Assembly (NCBI GenBank): GCA_964511075.1
Contig: CAZEDM010000005.1
Location: 186,001 to 250,000, forward strand
DNA length: 64,000 nt
DNA from: CAZEDM01 sp964511075
GTDB lineage: Bacteria; Zixibacteria; MSB-5A5; RBG-16-43-9
Reading direction: 5' to 3'
Part shown: positions 33,785-42,203 of the stretch, piece by piece
Position numbering within the stretch: position 1 is the stretch's first letter
Layout: every line of letters starts with the position of its first letter
Position numbers and translations under genes: made by a program
Notes under the pieces: generated by a model
What the model was told of the DNA's origin: nothing
Database searches by the model: none
What the model saw: only the letters and a program-made list of their open reading frames with translations

Positions 33785-36700
33785 GTGACTTTTAAGGAAA
33801 TAAAAGAGGATTTCAACTACCCGCGGATGGAGAAAAGGATACTCTCCTTCTGGAAGGAGCATAAAATCTTTGAGAAGAGTATCCAGATAAGGAAGGATGC
33901 TCCTAAATTTGTCTTTTACGAAGGACCTCCTACTGCTAATGGGAAGCCAGGGGTTCATCATGTTATCTCCAGGACTATTAAGGACTTAATTTGCAGATAC
34001 AAGACTATGCGCGGATATAGAGTCGATAGAAAAGCTGGCTGGGATACGCACGGGCTTCCGGTCGAGATTGAGGTGGAAAAAGAGTTAGGTCTGAAATCCA
34101 AAGAGGAGGTTGAGAAATACGGAATTGCCAATTTCAATGCGAAATGCAAGGAGAGCGTACTCAGGTATCTAAAGGACTGGGATGAGTTAACTGAAAGAAT
34201 CGGCTACTGGCTGGATTTAAAAGATGCCTATATCACCTATACTAATGAGTATATCGAATCGGTCTGGTGGATATTATCTGAATATCATAAAAAAGGATTG
34301 ATCTACAAAGGGCATAAGATCGTGCCCTATTGTCCCAGATGCGGCACTACCCTTTCCAGCCATGAGTTAGCTCAGGGGTATGAGGAGACAGAAGACCCCT
34401 CGATCTATGTCAAGATGAGGCTGGAGGAATCCAAAGACACTTACTTTCTGGTCTGGACTACCACACCCTGGACCTTGATCTCCAATGTTGCCCTGGCAGT
34501 TCATCCGGAGGTGGATTATGCTAAAATCGAGCATAAGGGGGAAAAACTAATACTGGCAAAGCCGCTTCTGGATAAGGCTATCCGTGGTGAATATAGAATC
34601 TTACAGGAGTTCAAAGGAAAAGAACTGGAAAGGAAAAGATACCTTCCGCTGTTCGAATATGCAAAAGTAGATAAAAGTAAGGCTTTCTACGTCTGCCTGG
34701 CTGATTTTGTCACCACCGAGGATGGAACCGGGATTGTGCATATTGCACCTGCTTTTGGTGCGGACGACTATAACCTGTCAACCGTGTATGATCTACCCTT
34801 AGCTCAAACAGTAGATGTGAGTGGCAATTTAACCGATGAGGTTATTCCCTGGAAAGGTCTTTTTGTCAAGGATGCAGACCCGCAGATATTAGAGGATTTG
34901 AAAAAAAGAGGGATCCTCTATTACTCAGGCAAATATGTTCATACTTATCCTTTCTGCTGGAGATGCGATTCTCCCCTGATCTATTATGCGCGCAAATCCT
35001 GGTACATCAAGACTACCGCCTATAAAGACAAGCTGGTAGCTAACAATAACAGGATAAACTGGTATCCGGAAGAAATAGGAAAAGGACGGTTCGGGGAATG
35101 GCTGGAGAATAATGTTGACTGGGCGCTCTCCCGGGAGAGGTTCTGGGGGACTCCTCTGAATATCTGGCTCTGCGAAAAATGCGGGGAGGAAAAAAGCGTT
35201 GCGAACATCGAGGAGTTGAGGAAACTGGGTAAGAATCTACCCCAGAAATTGGATTTGCACAAGCCGATGATTGATGAGGTCACTTTTGAGTGCCCGAAAT
35301 GTAAAGGTATAATGAAAAGAGCGCCGGAGGTTATAGACTGCTGGTTTGATACCGGCTCTATGCCCTATGCGCAGTTCCATTACCCCTTTGAGAATAAAGA
35401 GCATTTCAAGGAAATGTTCCCGGCTGAGTTCATCAGTGAGGCAGTGGACCAGACCAGAGGATGGTTTTATTCACTCCTGGCAATCTCAGCTTTCCTTTTT
35501 GACCAGCCTGCCTATAAGAATGTTATAGTGATGGAATTCATACTGGATAAAGAAGGGCAGAAGATGAGTAAACACAAGGGGAACGTTGTAAACCCCTGGG
35601 ATGTTCTGAATAATCAGGGCGCGGATGCCTTAAGGTGGTATCTGATCTGGGTAAGCCAACCCTGGCTGCCTACCCGTTTTGATGTGGATGGGGTGACCGA
35701 GGTGGAAAGAAAGTTCCTGAGCACCCTGAGGAATACCTATTCCTTTTTTGCCCTCTACGCCAATATCGACAAGTTCGATCCCTCAGTGGAAAAAGTCGAG
35801 GTAGGAAAACGCCCGGAGATCGACAGGTGGATTATCTCCCGGTTAAATTCACTGGTTAAGGAAATCATAAAAGACTTGGATGGTTACGATATCACCAGAG
35901 CATCGAGGAAAATACAGGATTTCGTCATGGAGGACCTGTCCAACTGGTACGTCAGAAGGAACCGCAGGAGATTCTGGCAATCGGCTATGGATTCGAGTAA
36001 GGTTGCGGCCTATCAGACCCTGTGGGAGGTTTTGGTCGACCTGAGCAGGCTGATTGCCCCTTATGTGCCCTTTATCTCAGAGGAACTTTACCAGGAATTA
36101 ATGGTCCAAAAAATAAAGTCATCTTCCCGCAGCGTACATCTGGAGGATTATCCCGAGTTCAAGGAGGAGCTGATCGATCTTAAGTTAGAGGATAAGATGG
36201 ATAAGGCCAGGATTGTTGCCTCCTTAGCCCGTGCAGGCAGGAATAGAGTCGGAATTAAGGTTAGACAGCCCCTGGACAAGATGCTGGTCTTGATTCCACC
36301 CCGGGCAAAAAAAGATGAGCTGGAGGCGATTTTACCCTTGATTTCTGAGGAGATAAATATTAAGAATATAAGCTTGGTTCAGGATGAGCTTCTGCTGGTG
36401 GATTTAAAAGCCAAGCCGAAATTCCAGTCCCTGGGCCCCAAGTACGGGAAAAAGGCGAATAAAGTGGCTGGACTTATCAGCTCGCTTGAGGCCGAAAGCC
36501 TGAAACAGGTGAAATCCCAGGGGAAGATTGACCTGGAGCTCGAGGGAGAGAAGATCGAGCTTACCCTGGAGGATCTGGAATTGGAGGAGGTGGAGAAAGA
36601 AGGGCTGGTGGTGGAGTCTGGCGACGGATATAAGATAGGGATAGACCCTAATCTCAGCCAGTCGTTGAAAGATGAGGGTTTTGCCCGGGAGCTGGTTAAC

Positions 36701-36931
36701 AAAATTCAGAATATGAGGAGACAGGCCGGTTTTCAGGTTATGGATAAGATTAAAGTTGACATAAAAGGAACCGAAAGAATAGAGAAGGCAGTAGAATCCT
36801 TTGAGGATTATATAAAAAAAGAAACCTTAGCTGAAGCCATATCCTGCTCCGGAGAAAAAGGGGAACTTTCCCTGGAGTGGGATATCAATGGAGAAAAAAC
36901 GAAAATCTCCGTGACCAGGATAAAGAGATGA
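33785..36931 (+). CDS. ileS: Isoleucyl-tRNA synthetase (type 2, eukaryote-like)
   Basis: The 1048-residue class I synthetase charges tRNA-Ile. The HIGH-like region is GPPTANGKPGVHHVISRT (about residues 46-63) and the KMSKS loop is GQKMSKHKGN (about 590). Zinc-type cysteines appear as CPRCG and CEKCG/CPKCKG. Length, the GLPVEIEVEKELGLKSKEEV segment and the FISEAVDQTRGWFYSLL segment place it with IleS2, the form usually insensitive to mupirocin. It starts with GTG at 33785 behind GAGGTGAG. The stop overlaps the next gene by ATGA. Confidence 0.96.
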   Translation: MTFKEIKEDFNYPRMEKRILSFWKEHKIFEKSIQIRKDAPKFVFYEGPPTANGKPGVHHVISRTIKDLICRYKTMRGYRVDRKAGWDTHGLPVEIEVEKELGLKSKEEVEKYGIANFNAKCKESVLRYLKDWDELTERIGYWLDLKDAYITYTNEYIESVWWILSEYHKKGLIYKGHKIVPYCPRCGTTLSSHELAQGYEETEDPSIYVKMRLEESKDTYFLVWTTTPWTLISNVALAVHPEVDYAKIEHKGEKLILAKPLLDKAIRGEYRILQEFKGKELERKRYLPLFEYAKVDKSKAFYVCLADFVTTEDGTGIVHIAPAFGADDYNLSTVYDLPLAQTVDVSGNLTDEVIPWKGLFVKDADPQILEDLKKRGILYYSGKYVHTYPFCWRCDSPLIYYARKSWYIKTTAYKDKLVANNNRINWYPEEIGKGRFGEWLENNVDWALSRERFWGTPLNIWLCEKCGEEKSVANIEELRKLGKNLPQKLDLHKPMIDEVTFECPKCKGIMKRAPEVIDCWFDTGSMPYAQFHYPFENKEHFKEMFPAEFISEAVDQTRGWFYSLLAISAFLFDQPAYKNVIVMEFILDKEGQKMSKHKGNVVNPWDVLNNQGADALRWYLIWVSQPWLPTRFDVDGVTEVERKFLSTLRNTYSFFALYANIDKFDPSVEKVEVGKRPEIDRWIISRLNSLVKEIIKDLDGYDITRASRKIQDFVMEDLSNWYVRRNRRRFWQSAMDSSKVAAYQTLWEVLVDLSRLIAPYVPFISEELYQELMVQKIKSSSRSVHLEDYPEFKEELIDLKLEDKMDKARIVASLARAGRNRVGIKVRQPLDKMLVLIPPRAKKDELEAILPLISEEINIKNISLVQDELLLVDLKAKPKFQSLGPKYGKKANKVAGLISSLEAESLKQVKSQGKIDLELEGEKIELTLEDLELEEVEKEGLVVESGDGYKIGIDPNLSQSLKDEGFARELVNKIQNMRRQAGFQVMDKIKVDIKGTERIEKAVESFEDYIKKETLAEAISCSGEKGELSLEWDINGEKTKISVTRIKR

Positions 36932-37317
36932 AGAAAAAAGATCTGGAGAAATACGAGAAGCTCCTTCTGGCTAAAAGGGCAGAGCTCATTGCTGAGATGG
37001 GACTTCTGAAAAAGGAAGCCTTTGATTCCACCATCAAGGATTCCACCGGTGAGCTTTCCTCCTATTCCTACCATATGGCTGACCAGGGGACCGATGCTAT
37101 GGAGAGGGAGAAGGCATTTCTCTTCCATTCCAAGAGCGGGAGATTGCTTTATCATATCGATGAGGCCCTGCGGCGCATCAAGGACAAGACCTACGGTAAA
37201 TGTCAGGAGTGCGGGCAGGAGATAAGCTCAGCCAGATTACAGGCGGTTCCTCATGCCAGGCTCTGCATCAAGTGCAAAGAGAAGGAAGAGAAAAAGAAGC
37301 TGGTGGAAAGTGAATAG
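36928..37317 (+). CDS. TraR/DksA-type zinc finger protein
   Basis: A 129-residue protein that starts at the ATG overlapping the ileS stop. An N-terminal coiled coil leads to a C4 zinc finger: CQECG at about residue 94 and CIKC at about 115. It has the family signature YGKCQECGQEISSARLQAVP. DksA-like proteins bind RNA polymerase through the secondary channel. The acidic residues at the coiled-coil tip are not clearly in the DksA form, so it may be a more general family member. Confidence 0.9.
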   Translation: MKKKDLEKYEKLLLAKRAELIAEMGLLKKEAFDSTIKDSTGELSSYSYHMADQGTDAMEREKAFLFHSKSGRLLYHIDEALRRIKDKTYGKCQECGQEISSARLQAVPHARLCIKCKEKEEKKKLVESE

Positions 37318-37334
37318 TCTTTTTAGCCGGAGAA

Positions 37335-37865
37335 TTGAAGAGTAAATTTTTATGGATTAGCCTGCTGGTTCTGGTTCTGGACCAGTTGTCCAAGAACCTG
37401 GTGGCATCATCCCTTAAAATGGGTGATTCCATCCCGGTGTTGGGCAATTTTTTTAGGCTGACCTATATTTTGAATCCTGGTGGAGTTTTCGGGACTAAAT
37501 TAGGCAGTAACTTCTTCTACTCCCTGATCTCGGTTGTAGCGATCCTTGTCGCTGGTTACATTTACTTCAAAAGCAGAAGCCAGGGGAGGATATTGTATAT
37601 AGCCTTCTCCCTGGTCCTGGGCGGGGCTTTGGGCAACCTGATAGACCGTATAAGGTATGGAAGGGTATTGGATTTTCTGGATTTCGATTTCCTTAATATT
37701 CACCTACCTCCTCTTAAATCCGGATTCATAGATTTCTCCGGTTTATATTTAGACCGCTGGCCCGTTTTCAATATTGCAGATAGCGCGGTGACCATCGGGA
37801 TGATTCTAATTCTATGGTATGTTATAATGCCCAGAAAAAGTAGCATTTCCACTCCTCAAAGGTGA
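37335..37865 (+). CDS. lspA: Lipoprotein signal peptidase LspA
   Basis: The aspartyl protease that removes signal peptides from lipoproteins. The 176-residue protein has four membrane segments. The family motifs are LDQLSKNLV, NPGGVFG, GGALGNLIDRIRYGRVLDF and FNIADSAVTIGM; D in NLIDR and D in IADSA form the catalytic dyad. The frame starts with TTG at 37335 behind CCGGAG. The last few codons run into a palindromic repeat. This enzyme fits the many lipoproteins in the window. Confidence 0.95.
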   Translation: MKSKFLWISLLVLVLDQLSKNLVASSLKMGDSIPVLGNFFRLTYILNPGGVFGTKLGSNFFYSLISVVAILVAGYIYFKSRSQGRILYIAFSLVLGGALGNLIDRIRYGRVLDFLDFDFLNIHLPPLKSGFIDFSGLYLDRWPVFNIADSAVTIGMILILWYVIMPRKSSISTPQR

Positions 37866-37885
37866 AGCCAAAAGCTTTACGCTCC
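37861..37885. repeat. Partial GGAGTGTAAAGC-type repeat at the lspA end
   Basis: AAAGCTTTACGCTCC resembles one arm of the repeat family at 30564, 32136, 44266 and 52691. It overlaps the lspA stop codon. Confidence 0.4.
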
Positions 37886-37896
37886 AGTGCAGGCGA

Positions 37897-38862
37897 ATGG
37901 ACGAGATTATCAAGGTAAAAACTACAGCAGAAGATAAAGGCAAGAGGCTGGATTTATTTCTGGCTGGTAAAGACTTTGGTCTTTCCCGTTCCCGGATTCA
38001 GAGGCTGATTAAGGAAGGCAGGATTTTAGTAGAGGATAAAAAAGTCAAATCGCATTATAAGATAAAAGGCGACGAAAGAGTTTCCATCCAGGTTCCCCCT
38101 CCGGAGAAACTGTCTCTGGAACCGCAGGATATCCCGCTGGATATTGTTTACGAGGATAAAGACCTTCTGGTGGTGAATAAGAAAGCCGGAATGGTAGTTC
38201 ATCCTGCAGCCGGGAATTATTCAGGCACTTTGGTCAATGCACTTTTATTTCACTGTGAGGATTTATCTGGCATAAATGGGGTTTTGCGTCCGGGCATAGT
38301 TCACCGCCTGGATAAGAACACTTCTGGACTTTTAGTTGTGGCAACAAATGATTTTGCTCATAAGGGATTGGTTGCTCAGCTCAAGGGAAGGAGTTTAACC
38401 AGAGAATATGCGGCATTCTGCTGGGGGAATTTATCTGAGACCAAAGGGATTATTGAAGCCCATATCGGCAGATCGGTCAAAGACCGGAAGAAAATGACCG
38501 TAGTGAAACAACAAGGAAAAGAAGCCATAACCGAATATCAGGTGTTAGAGAGGTTTCAACTTGGAGACTACCTTAGGATAAAGCTCAAAACCGGGAGGAC
38601 CCACCAGATAAGGGTCCATTTTTTATATCTGAACCACCCGCTTATAGGTGACCCGGAATACGAAGGCAGGAAAAAGCACCTGGGGATGATAAAAGAAAAC
38701 CTGAAAGCTCAGGCAAATCAGGCTCTGAAATTGATAGACAGACAGGCTCTGCATGCCAGGAAAATAGGCTTTGTTCATCCGAGAAGTGAAAGATATATGG
38801 AGTTTGAGTCGGAGTTGCCAGAAGATATGAAAAAACTTTTGGATTTCTTAAGGAGAAATTAA
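37897..38862 (+). CDS. Pseudouridine synthase, RluD family
   Basis: A 321-residue enzyme that isomerises uridines, probably in 23S rRNA. An S4 RNA-binding domain (RLDLFLAGKDFGLSRSRIQR) precedes the catalytic domain, with HRLDKNTSGLLVVA (catalytic Asp about residue 140), LTREYAAFCWG and GRTHQIRVHF. It follows lspA at 31 bp, a very common gene pair. The exact target uridine cannot be decided. Confidence 0.95.
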   Translation: MDEIIKVKTTAEDKGKRLDLFLAGKDFGLSRSRIQRLIKEGRILVEDKKVKSHYKIKGDERVSIQVPPPEKLSLEPQDIPLDIVYEDKDLLVVNKKAGMVVHPAAGNYSGTLVNALLFHCEDLSGINGVLRPGIVHRLDKNTSGLLVVATNDFAHKGLVAQLKGRSLTREYAAFCWGNLSETKGIIEAHIGRSVKDRKKMTVVKQQGKEAITEYQVLERFQLGDYLRIKLKTGRTHQIRVHFLYLNHPLIGDPEYEGRKKHLGMIKENLKAQANQALKLIDRQALHARKIGFVHPRSERYMEFESELPEDMKKLLDFLRRN

Positions 38863-38921
38863 AAGGCCTTCTCTAAAATTGGCCTAATGAATCAGGCGAT
38901 TAAATATTCTTTAAAAATCTC

Positions 38922-38950
38922 TTGCTTTTTTTAGCGGATTTCCTTAGAAT
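38922..38950 (+). promoter_or_regulatory. Predicted promoter of the ferritin-like gene
   Basis: TTGCTT, 17 bp, then TAGAAT. A leader of about 36 nt contains the ACGGAGGT ribosome site. Confidence 0.6.
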
Positions 38951-38993
38951 AGGGGGAATTGATTAAACCCTAATCAAAAAACGGAGGTATTAA

Positions 38994-39410
38994 ATGAGCA
39001 AGGAGCTGAATGACAAGCTGAACGATGCCATTGCCCGGGAGATTGCGGTCTCCATTCAGTATATGTGGCAGCACGTTATGGGCGAGGGCATGGAAAGCCC
39101 GGGTGTGCTGGATGTCTTCAAAAAGATCGCCATAGTGGAGATGAAGCACGCTGAGGCAATTGCCGAGAGGCTGGATTTTCTTGGCGGAACCCCCACCACC
39201 AAGCCGGATGACATCAAGATCGGCGGAAGCCTGCAGAAGATGATAGAGGACGATATCATGGCAGAAAAGGATGCCATAAAACTTTATAGGGATATCATTG
39301 CCTTGGCGAATAAGGAGACGGATATCGTCACCCGCAAGTTGTTTGAGGACATCCTGGTGGAAGAAGAAGGGCATCTGGCTGAATTTCAGACGCTCTTAGG
39401 AAAGAAGTAA
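38994..39410 (+). CDS. Ferritin-like / bacterioferritin-type protein
   Basis: A 138-residue four-helix protein. A glutamate in the first helix (AREIAVSIQYMW), the ExxH in VEMKHAEAIAERL, a glutamate in the third helix and the ExxH in EEEGHLAEF form the diiron ferroxidase pattern. This suggests iron storage or peroxide detoxification. Its own promoter and strong ribosome site indicate independent expression. Confidence 0.9.
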   Translation: MSKELNDKLNDAIAREIAVSIQYMWQHVMGEGMESPGVLDVFKKIAIVEMKHAEAIAERLDFLGGTPTTKPDDIKIGGSLQKMIEDDIMAEKDAIKLYRDIIALANKETDIVTRKLFEDILVEEEGHLAEFQTLLGKK

Positions 39411-39425
39411 TATCAGATAATTTTT

Positions 39426-39488
39426 GTAGGGGCAGACCTCTGTGTCTGCCCTTTGCTTTAGTAGGGGCGTTCAATTGAACGCCCCTAC
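39426..39488. repeat. GTAGGGGC palindromic repeats
   Basis: An imperfect palindrome (39426-39451, GTAGGGGCAGAC...GTCTGCCC) is followed by a perfect 28-bp palindrome at 39461-39488 that begins GTAGGGGCGTTCAA. These belong to a class of dispersed repeats found in many bacteria. Confidence 0.75.
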
Positions 39489-39505
39489 ATTCTTTTTGAC
39501 ATCAC

Positions 39506-39527
39506 TCCCGCCTCTGGCGGGATTTTC
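39506..39527. terminator. CCCGCC-TCT-GGCGGG hairpin with ATTTT, copy 1
   Basis: A 6-bp GC stem followed by ATTTT, in the form of an intrinsic terminator. Close copies recur at about 40772, 42086 and 43348, each in the gap before the next gene of this tandem cluster. Confidence 0.5.
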
Positions 39528-39591
39528 AACCTTACCCTTTCCTAAAAGTAGAGAGGTTTTGAGTAGGGGCAACCTCTTTAAAAATAAACCC

Positions 39592-39620
39592 TTGAAATTC
39601 TATGTTCAAGGGTTTATAAT
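39592..39620 (+). promoter_or_regulatory. Tandem-array promoter P1
   Basis: TTGAAA, 17 bp, then TATAAT. The -10 ends 7 bp before the ATG at 39628, so transcription should begin at or next to the start codon, making a leaderless message. Confidence 0.85.
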
Positions 39621-39627
39621 AACTTAT

Positions 39628-40707
39628 ATGAATAGTACAAACTGCAAGGTGTTATTGATTACACTCTTACTGGGTGTATTTTTGGGATGTGTGAAAGAAA
39701 CCGTCTCTGCTGGACTAAAGGATAAAATTTTGTATGTTTGTGGGGAAGGTATCTGTACAATCAATCCTGATGGCACAGATCGAAAGGTTATAGTCCCTAT
39801 CGAGAAAGGAGTTTCTTTTTCAAATGCAAAATGGTCACCTGATAAACTAAGAATTGCTTTTACCAGAATCACTGAAGGGAATACTCGCATTATTTTGGTT
39901 GATCACGATGGTTCGAATAGAAAGTTAATTTCTTTACCAGGGAGCCCAGAGAGAAAACTAATAAGAGAAGAAAAAGGCCTGATTCACTGGAAGTATGATT
40001 TGGAATTTCGTGAATGGTCGACATCTGGTAAATTTCTTTTGTATAGAACCGGACCTGTTCTTGAGGCAAGTGTTTTTGGTGTGATAAGCACAGAGGGAGA
40101 AGTTATTGCTCAATTAAATGGTTCTTTTTATGCAACTTTTGGGGCAAATGACCATCTGGTTTATATGGGATATTATGGTGGTGTTCATGCCATAGGATCA
40201 GATATTTTCACCTATGATATATGGACAAAAGAAAAGCGAAATCTCACCAATACAAAAGGACAGAAGCCAATATCTTTCTATCCTGTTCAATCTCTTGATG
40301 GTGAGATGATAGCCTATAAGTATTCTATTTCAAGAAATACTGAATTGTGGATAATGCATTCTGATGGGTCAGGGAAGAGGAGATTGGCAAGTTTGGGAAA
40401 AGATTTTCAGAGTGTGGCATGGGGTACTTTGAGTTTTTCTCCAGATGGAGATAAAATAATGTATGTTTCCTATGATGGCGATAAAAGCCAGATTTATATT
40501 ATTAATACAGATGGTACAGAATTGAAAGCAATAACAGATAAGATAGTAAAAGGATTTGGAGGAGCTGATTGGTCTCCTGATGGTGAACATATCATTTTCA
40601 CTTCTAACAAAGAAGGAAACGATGAACTTTATATTATAAATGTGGATGGGAGCGGGCTTGTGAGATTGACTAATAATGAAACCCCAGATTGTTGCCCTGA
40701 CTGGTAG
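39628..40707 (+). CDS. PD40/TolB-like beta-propeller lipoprotein, paralog 1
   Basis: A 359-residue predicted lipoprotein (LLLGVFLGC lipobox). The start at 39628 follows the promoter by 7 bp; an upstream TTG-started frame would read through the promoter. The body has TolB/PD40-type repeats: GEGICTINPDGTDRK, AKWSPDKLRIAF, SFSPDGDKIMYV, YIINTDGTELKAI and GADWSPDGEHIIFTSN. This predicts a six-bladed propeller exposed in the periplasm. It is the first of three tandem paralogs. The C-terminal 45 residues are identical to those of paralog 3. Confidence 0.9.
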   Translation: MNSTNCKVLLITLLLGVFLGCVKETVSAGLKDKILYVCGEGICTINPDGTDRKVIVPIEKGVSFSNAKWSPDKLRIAFTRITEGNTRIILVDHDGSNRKLISLPGSPERKLIREEKGLIHWKYDLEFREWSTSGKFLLYRTGPVLEASVFGVISTEGEVIAQLNGSFYATFGANDHLVYMGYYGGVHAIGSDIFTYDIWTKEKRNLTNTKGQKPISFYPVQSLDGEMIAYKYSISRNTELWIMHSDGSGKRRLASLGKDFQSVAWGTLSFSPDGDKIMYVSYDGDKSQIYIINTDGTELKAITDKIVKGFGGADWSPDGEHIIFTSNKEGNDELYIINVDGSGLVRLTNNETPDCCPDW

Positions 40708-40732
40708 TTCAGATTATGGGGTTCTAAGTAAT

Positions 40733-40757
40733 AGAGACACATGCAATGCGTCTCTAC
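40733..40757. repeat. Palindromic AGAGACxCATGC repeat, copy 1
   Basis: AGAGACACATGC and GCGTCTCTAC are inverted arms with one mismatch. Copies lie at about 42035-42061 and 43309-43333, each downstream of a paralog stop. Confidence 0.6.
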
Positions 40758-40855
40758 TTTTTTGACCTCACCCCCGCCTCTGGCGGGATTTTCAATCTTA
40801 TCCTCTCCTACAAGGAGAGGGCTTAACGTAAGGCGACCTCTTTAAAAATAAACCC

Positions 40856-40884
40856 TTGAAATTCCCTTTCCAGGGGCATATAAT
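40856..40884 (+). promoter_or_regulatory. Tandem-array promoter P2
   Basis: TTGAAA, 17 bp, TATAAT, with 7 bp to the ATG at 40892. The surrounding 45 bp are nearly identical to P1 and P3. Confidence 0.85.
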
Positions 40885-40891
40885 AGCTTAT

Positions 40892-41968
40892 ATGAATAGA
40901 ACAAACTGCAAGGTGTTATTAATTTTGCTATTACTGGGTATTTTTTTGGGATGTGGGAAAGAAACCATCCCGCCTGAGTTTAAAGACAAAATTGTATATG
41001 TATGTGGGGAGGGCATCTGCACAATAAATCCAGACGGGACAGAACGCAAGGTGATAGTACCTATCGAAAAGGGAGGTCCCTTTTCTAATGTGAGATGGTC
41101 ACCGGATAAGCGGAGAATTGCCTTTACTGGACATGTCGAAGGAAATACCCGCATTATGATTGCCAATCCTGACGGTTCCCATAGAAAAGTGCTTGCTTTA
41201 ACAGAAGGTTCTCCAAAAAACCGAAAACAGCAAAAGCTATACGCCACATTTGCAAGGTATGATTTGGAATTTGCTGGGTGGGCACCTTCAGGAAGATATG
41301 TGTTATACAAACTTGGGCCGGTTCTTGACGCCTCTTCTTCTGGTGCAATTAGTATAAAAGGGAGTGTCGTGCCAGATTTCTGGGAACTTTCACCTAAGTT
41401 ATGGGGAAAGCGTTTTCTTGTTTATGTAGCTAGATATGGTAGTGTAATTACGACAGGTAATGATATTTTTAAATATGATTTTGAAACAAAAGAAAAGTTT
41501 AATCTCACCAATACTAATGATGATAGTCTGGTGCAGTTCTATCCTGTCGTATCTCAGAATGATAAGATGATAGCCTTCCAATCTTCTGGTCCTTCTGAGG
41601 ATGCCCTATGGATAATGAAGTCTGATGGATCAGGAAAGAAGAAGTTGGCAATCAAAGGAAGGCATTATCAAACCATGACCTGGGGTGTCCTTAGTTTTTC
41701 TCCCGCGGGAGATAAAATAATGTTTCTTTCTTGTGAGGGAGATAGAAGCCAGATTTATGTTATTAATACAGATGGTACAGAGTTTAAGGCAATAACAGAT
41801 AAGATAGTTAAAGGGTTTGGTGGAGTGGATTGGTCTCCAGACGGGAAGAGGATTGTGTTTACTTCTAACAAAGATGGAAACGATGAGCTTTATATTATAA
41901 ATGTGGATGGGAGCGGGCTTGTGAGATTGACTAATAATGAAACCCCGGATTGTTGCCCAGACTGGTAG
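40892..41968 (+). CDS. PD40/TolB-like beta-propeller lipoprotein, paralog 2
   Basis: A 358-residue lipoprotein (LLLLGIFLGC lipobox) with the same layout as its neighbours: a conserved first 60 residues, a divergent middle, and conserved blades at the end (GGVDWSPDGKRIVFTSNKDG, then NDELYIINVDGSGLVRLTNN). The N-terminal 60 residues are the same as in paralog 3, while the middle differs. The message should be leaderless. A role in binding a ligand or partner in the periplasm is inference from the fold. Confidence 0.9.
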   Translation: MNRTNCKVLLILLLLGIFLGCGKETIPPEFKDKIVYVCGEGICTINPDGTERKVIVPIEKGGPFSNVRWSPDKRRIAFTGHVEGNTRIMIANPDGSHRKVLALTEGSPKNRKQQKLYATFARYDLEFAGWAPSGRYVLYKLGPVLDASSSGAISIKGSVVPDFWELSPKLWGKRFLVYVARYGSVITTGNDIFKYDFETKEKFNLTNTNDDSLVQFYPVVSQNDKMIAFQSSGPSEDALWIMKSDGSGKKKLAIKGRHYQTMTWGVLSFSPAGDKIMFLSCEGDRSQIYVINTDGTEFKAITDKIVKGFGGVDWSPDGKRIVFTSNKDGNDELYIINVDGSGLVRLTNNETPDCCPDW

Positions 41969-42167
41969 TTCAGATTGTAAGGGTTCAAAATTTTGAACCC
42001 CTACGTTCAAATATTGACGGCATTAGGTTCCAACCAATAGAGACGCATGCGATGCGTCTCTACTTTTTTGACCTCACCCCCGCCTCTGGCGGGATTTACA
42101 ACCTTATCCTCTCCTACAGGAGAGGGCCTTAGAGTAGGGTTGGCTCTACAGCTTTAAAAATAAACCC
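41969..42167. repeat. Repeat-rich gap between paralogs 2 and 3
   Basis: It contains GGGTTCAAAATTTTGAACCC (a perfect 20-bp palindrome near 41979), AGAGACGCATGC/GCGTCTCT near 42037, the CCCGCCTCTGGCGGG hairpin near 42085 and a CCTCTCCT-ACA-GGAGAGG hairpin near 42110. Confidence 0.7.
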
Positions 42168-42196
42168 TTGAAATTCCCTTTTCAGGGGCATATAAT
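42168..42196 (+). promoter_or_regulatory. Tandem-array promoter P3
   Basis: TTGAAA, 17 bp, TATAAT, with 7 bp to the ATG at 42204. It differs from P2 by about one base. Confidence 0.85.
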
Positions 42197-42203
42197 AGCT
42201 TAT

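Noticed and set aside
39442..39627. N-terminal extension of propeller paralog 1
   Set aside because: The extension would translate palindromic repeats and the promoter. The lipoprotein signal begins at 39628.
40772..40830. CCCGCC-TCT-GGCGGG and CCTCTCCT/AGGAGAGG hairpins as a CRISPR-like array
   Set aside because: They recur about every 1.3 kb as part of the duplicated lipoprotein unit and not at spacer distance.
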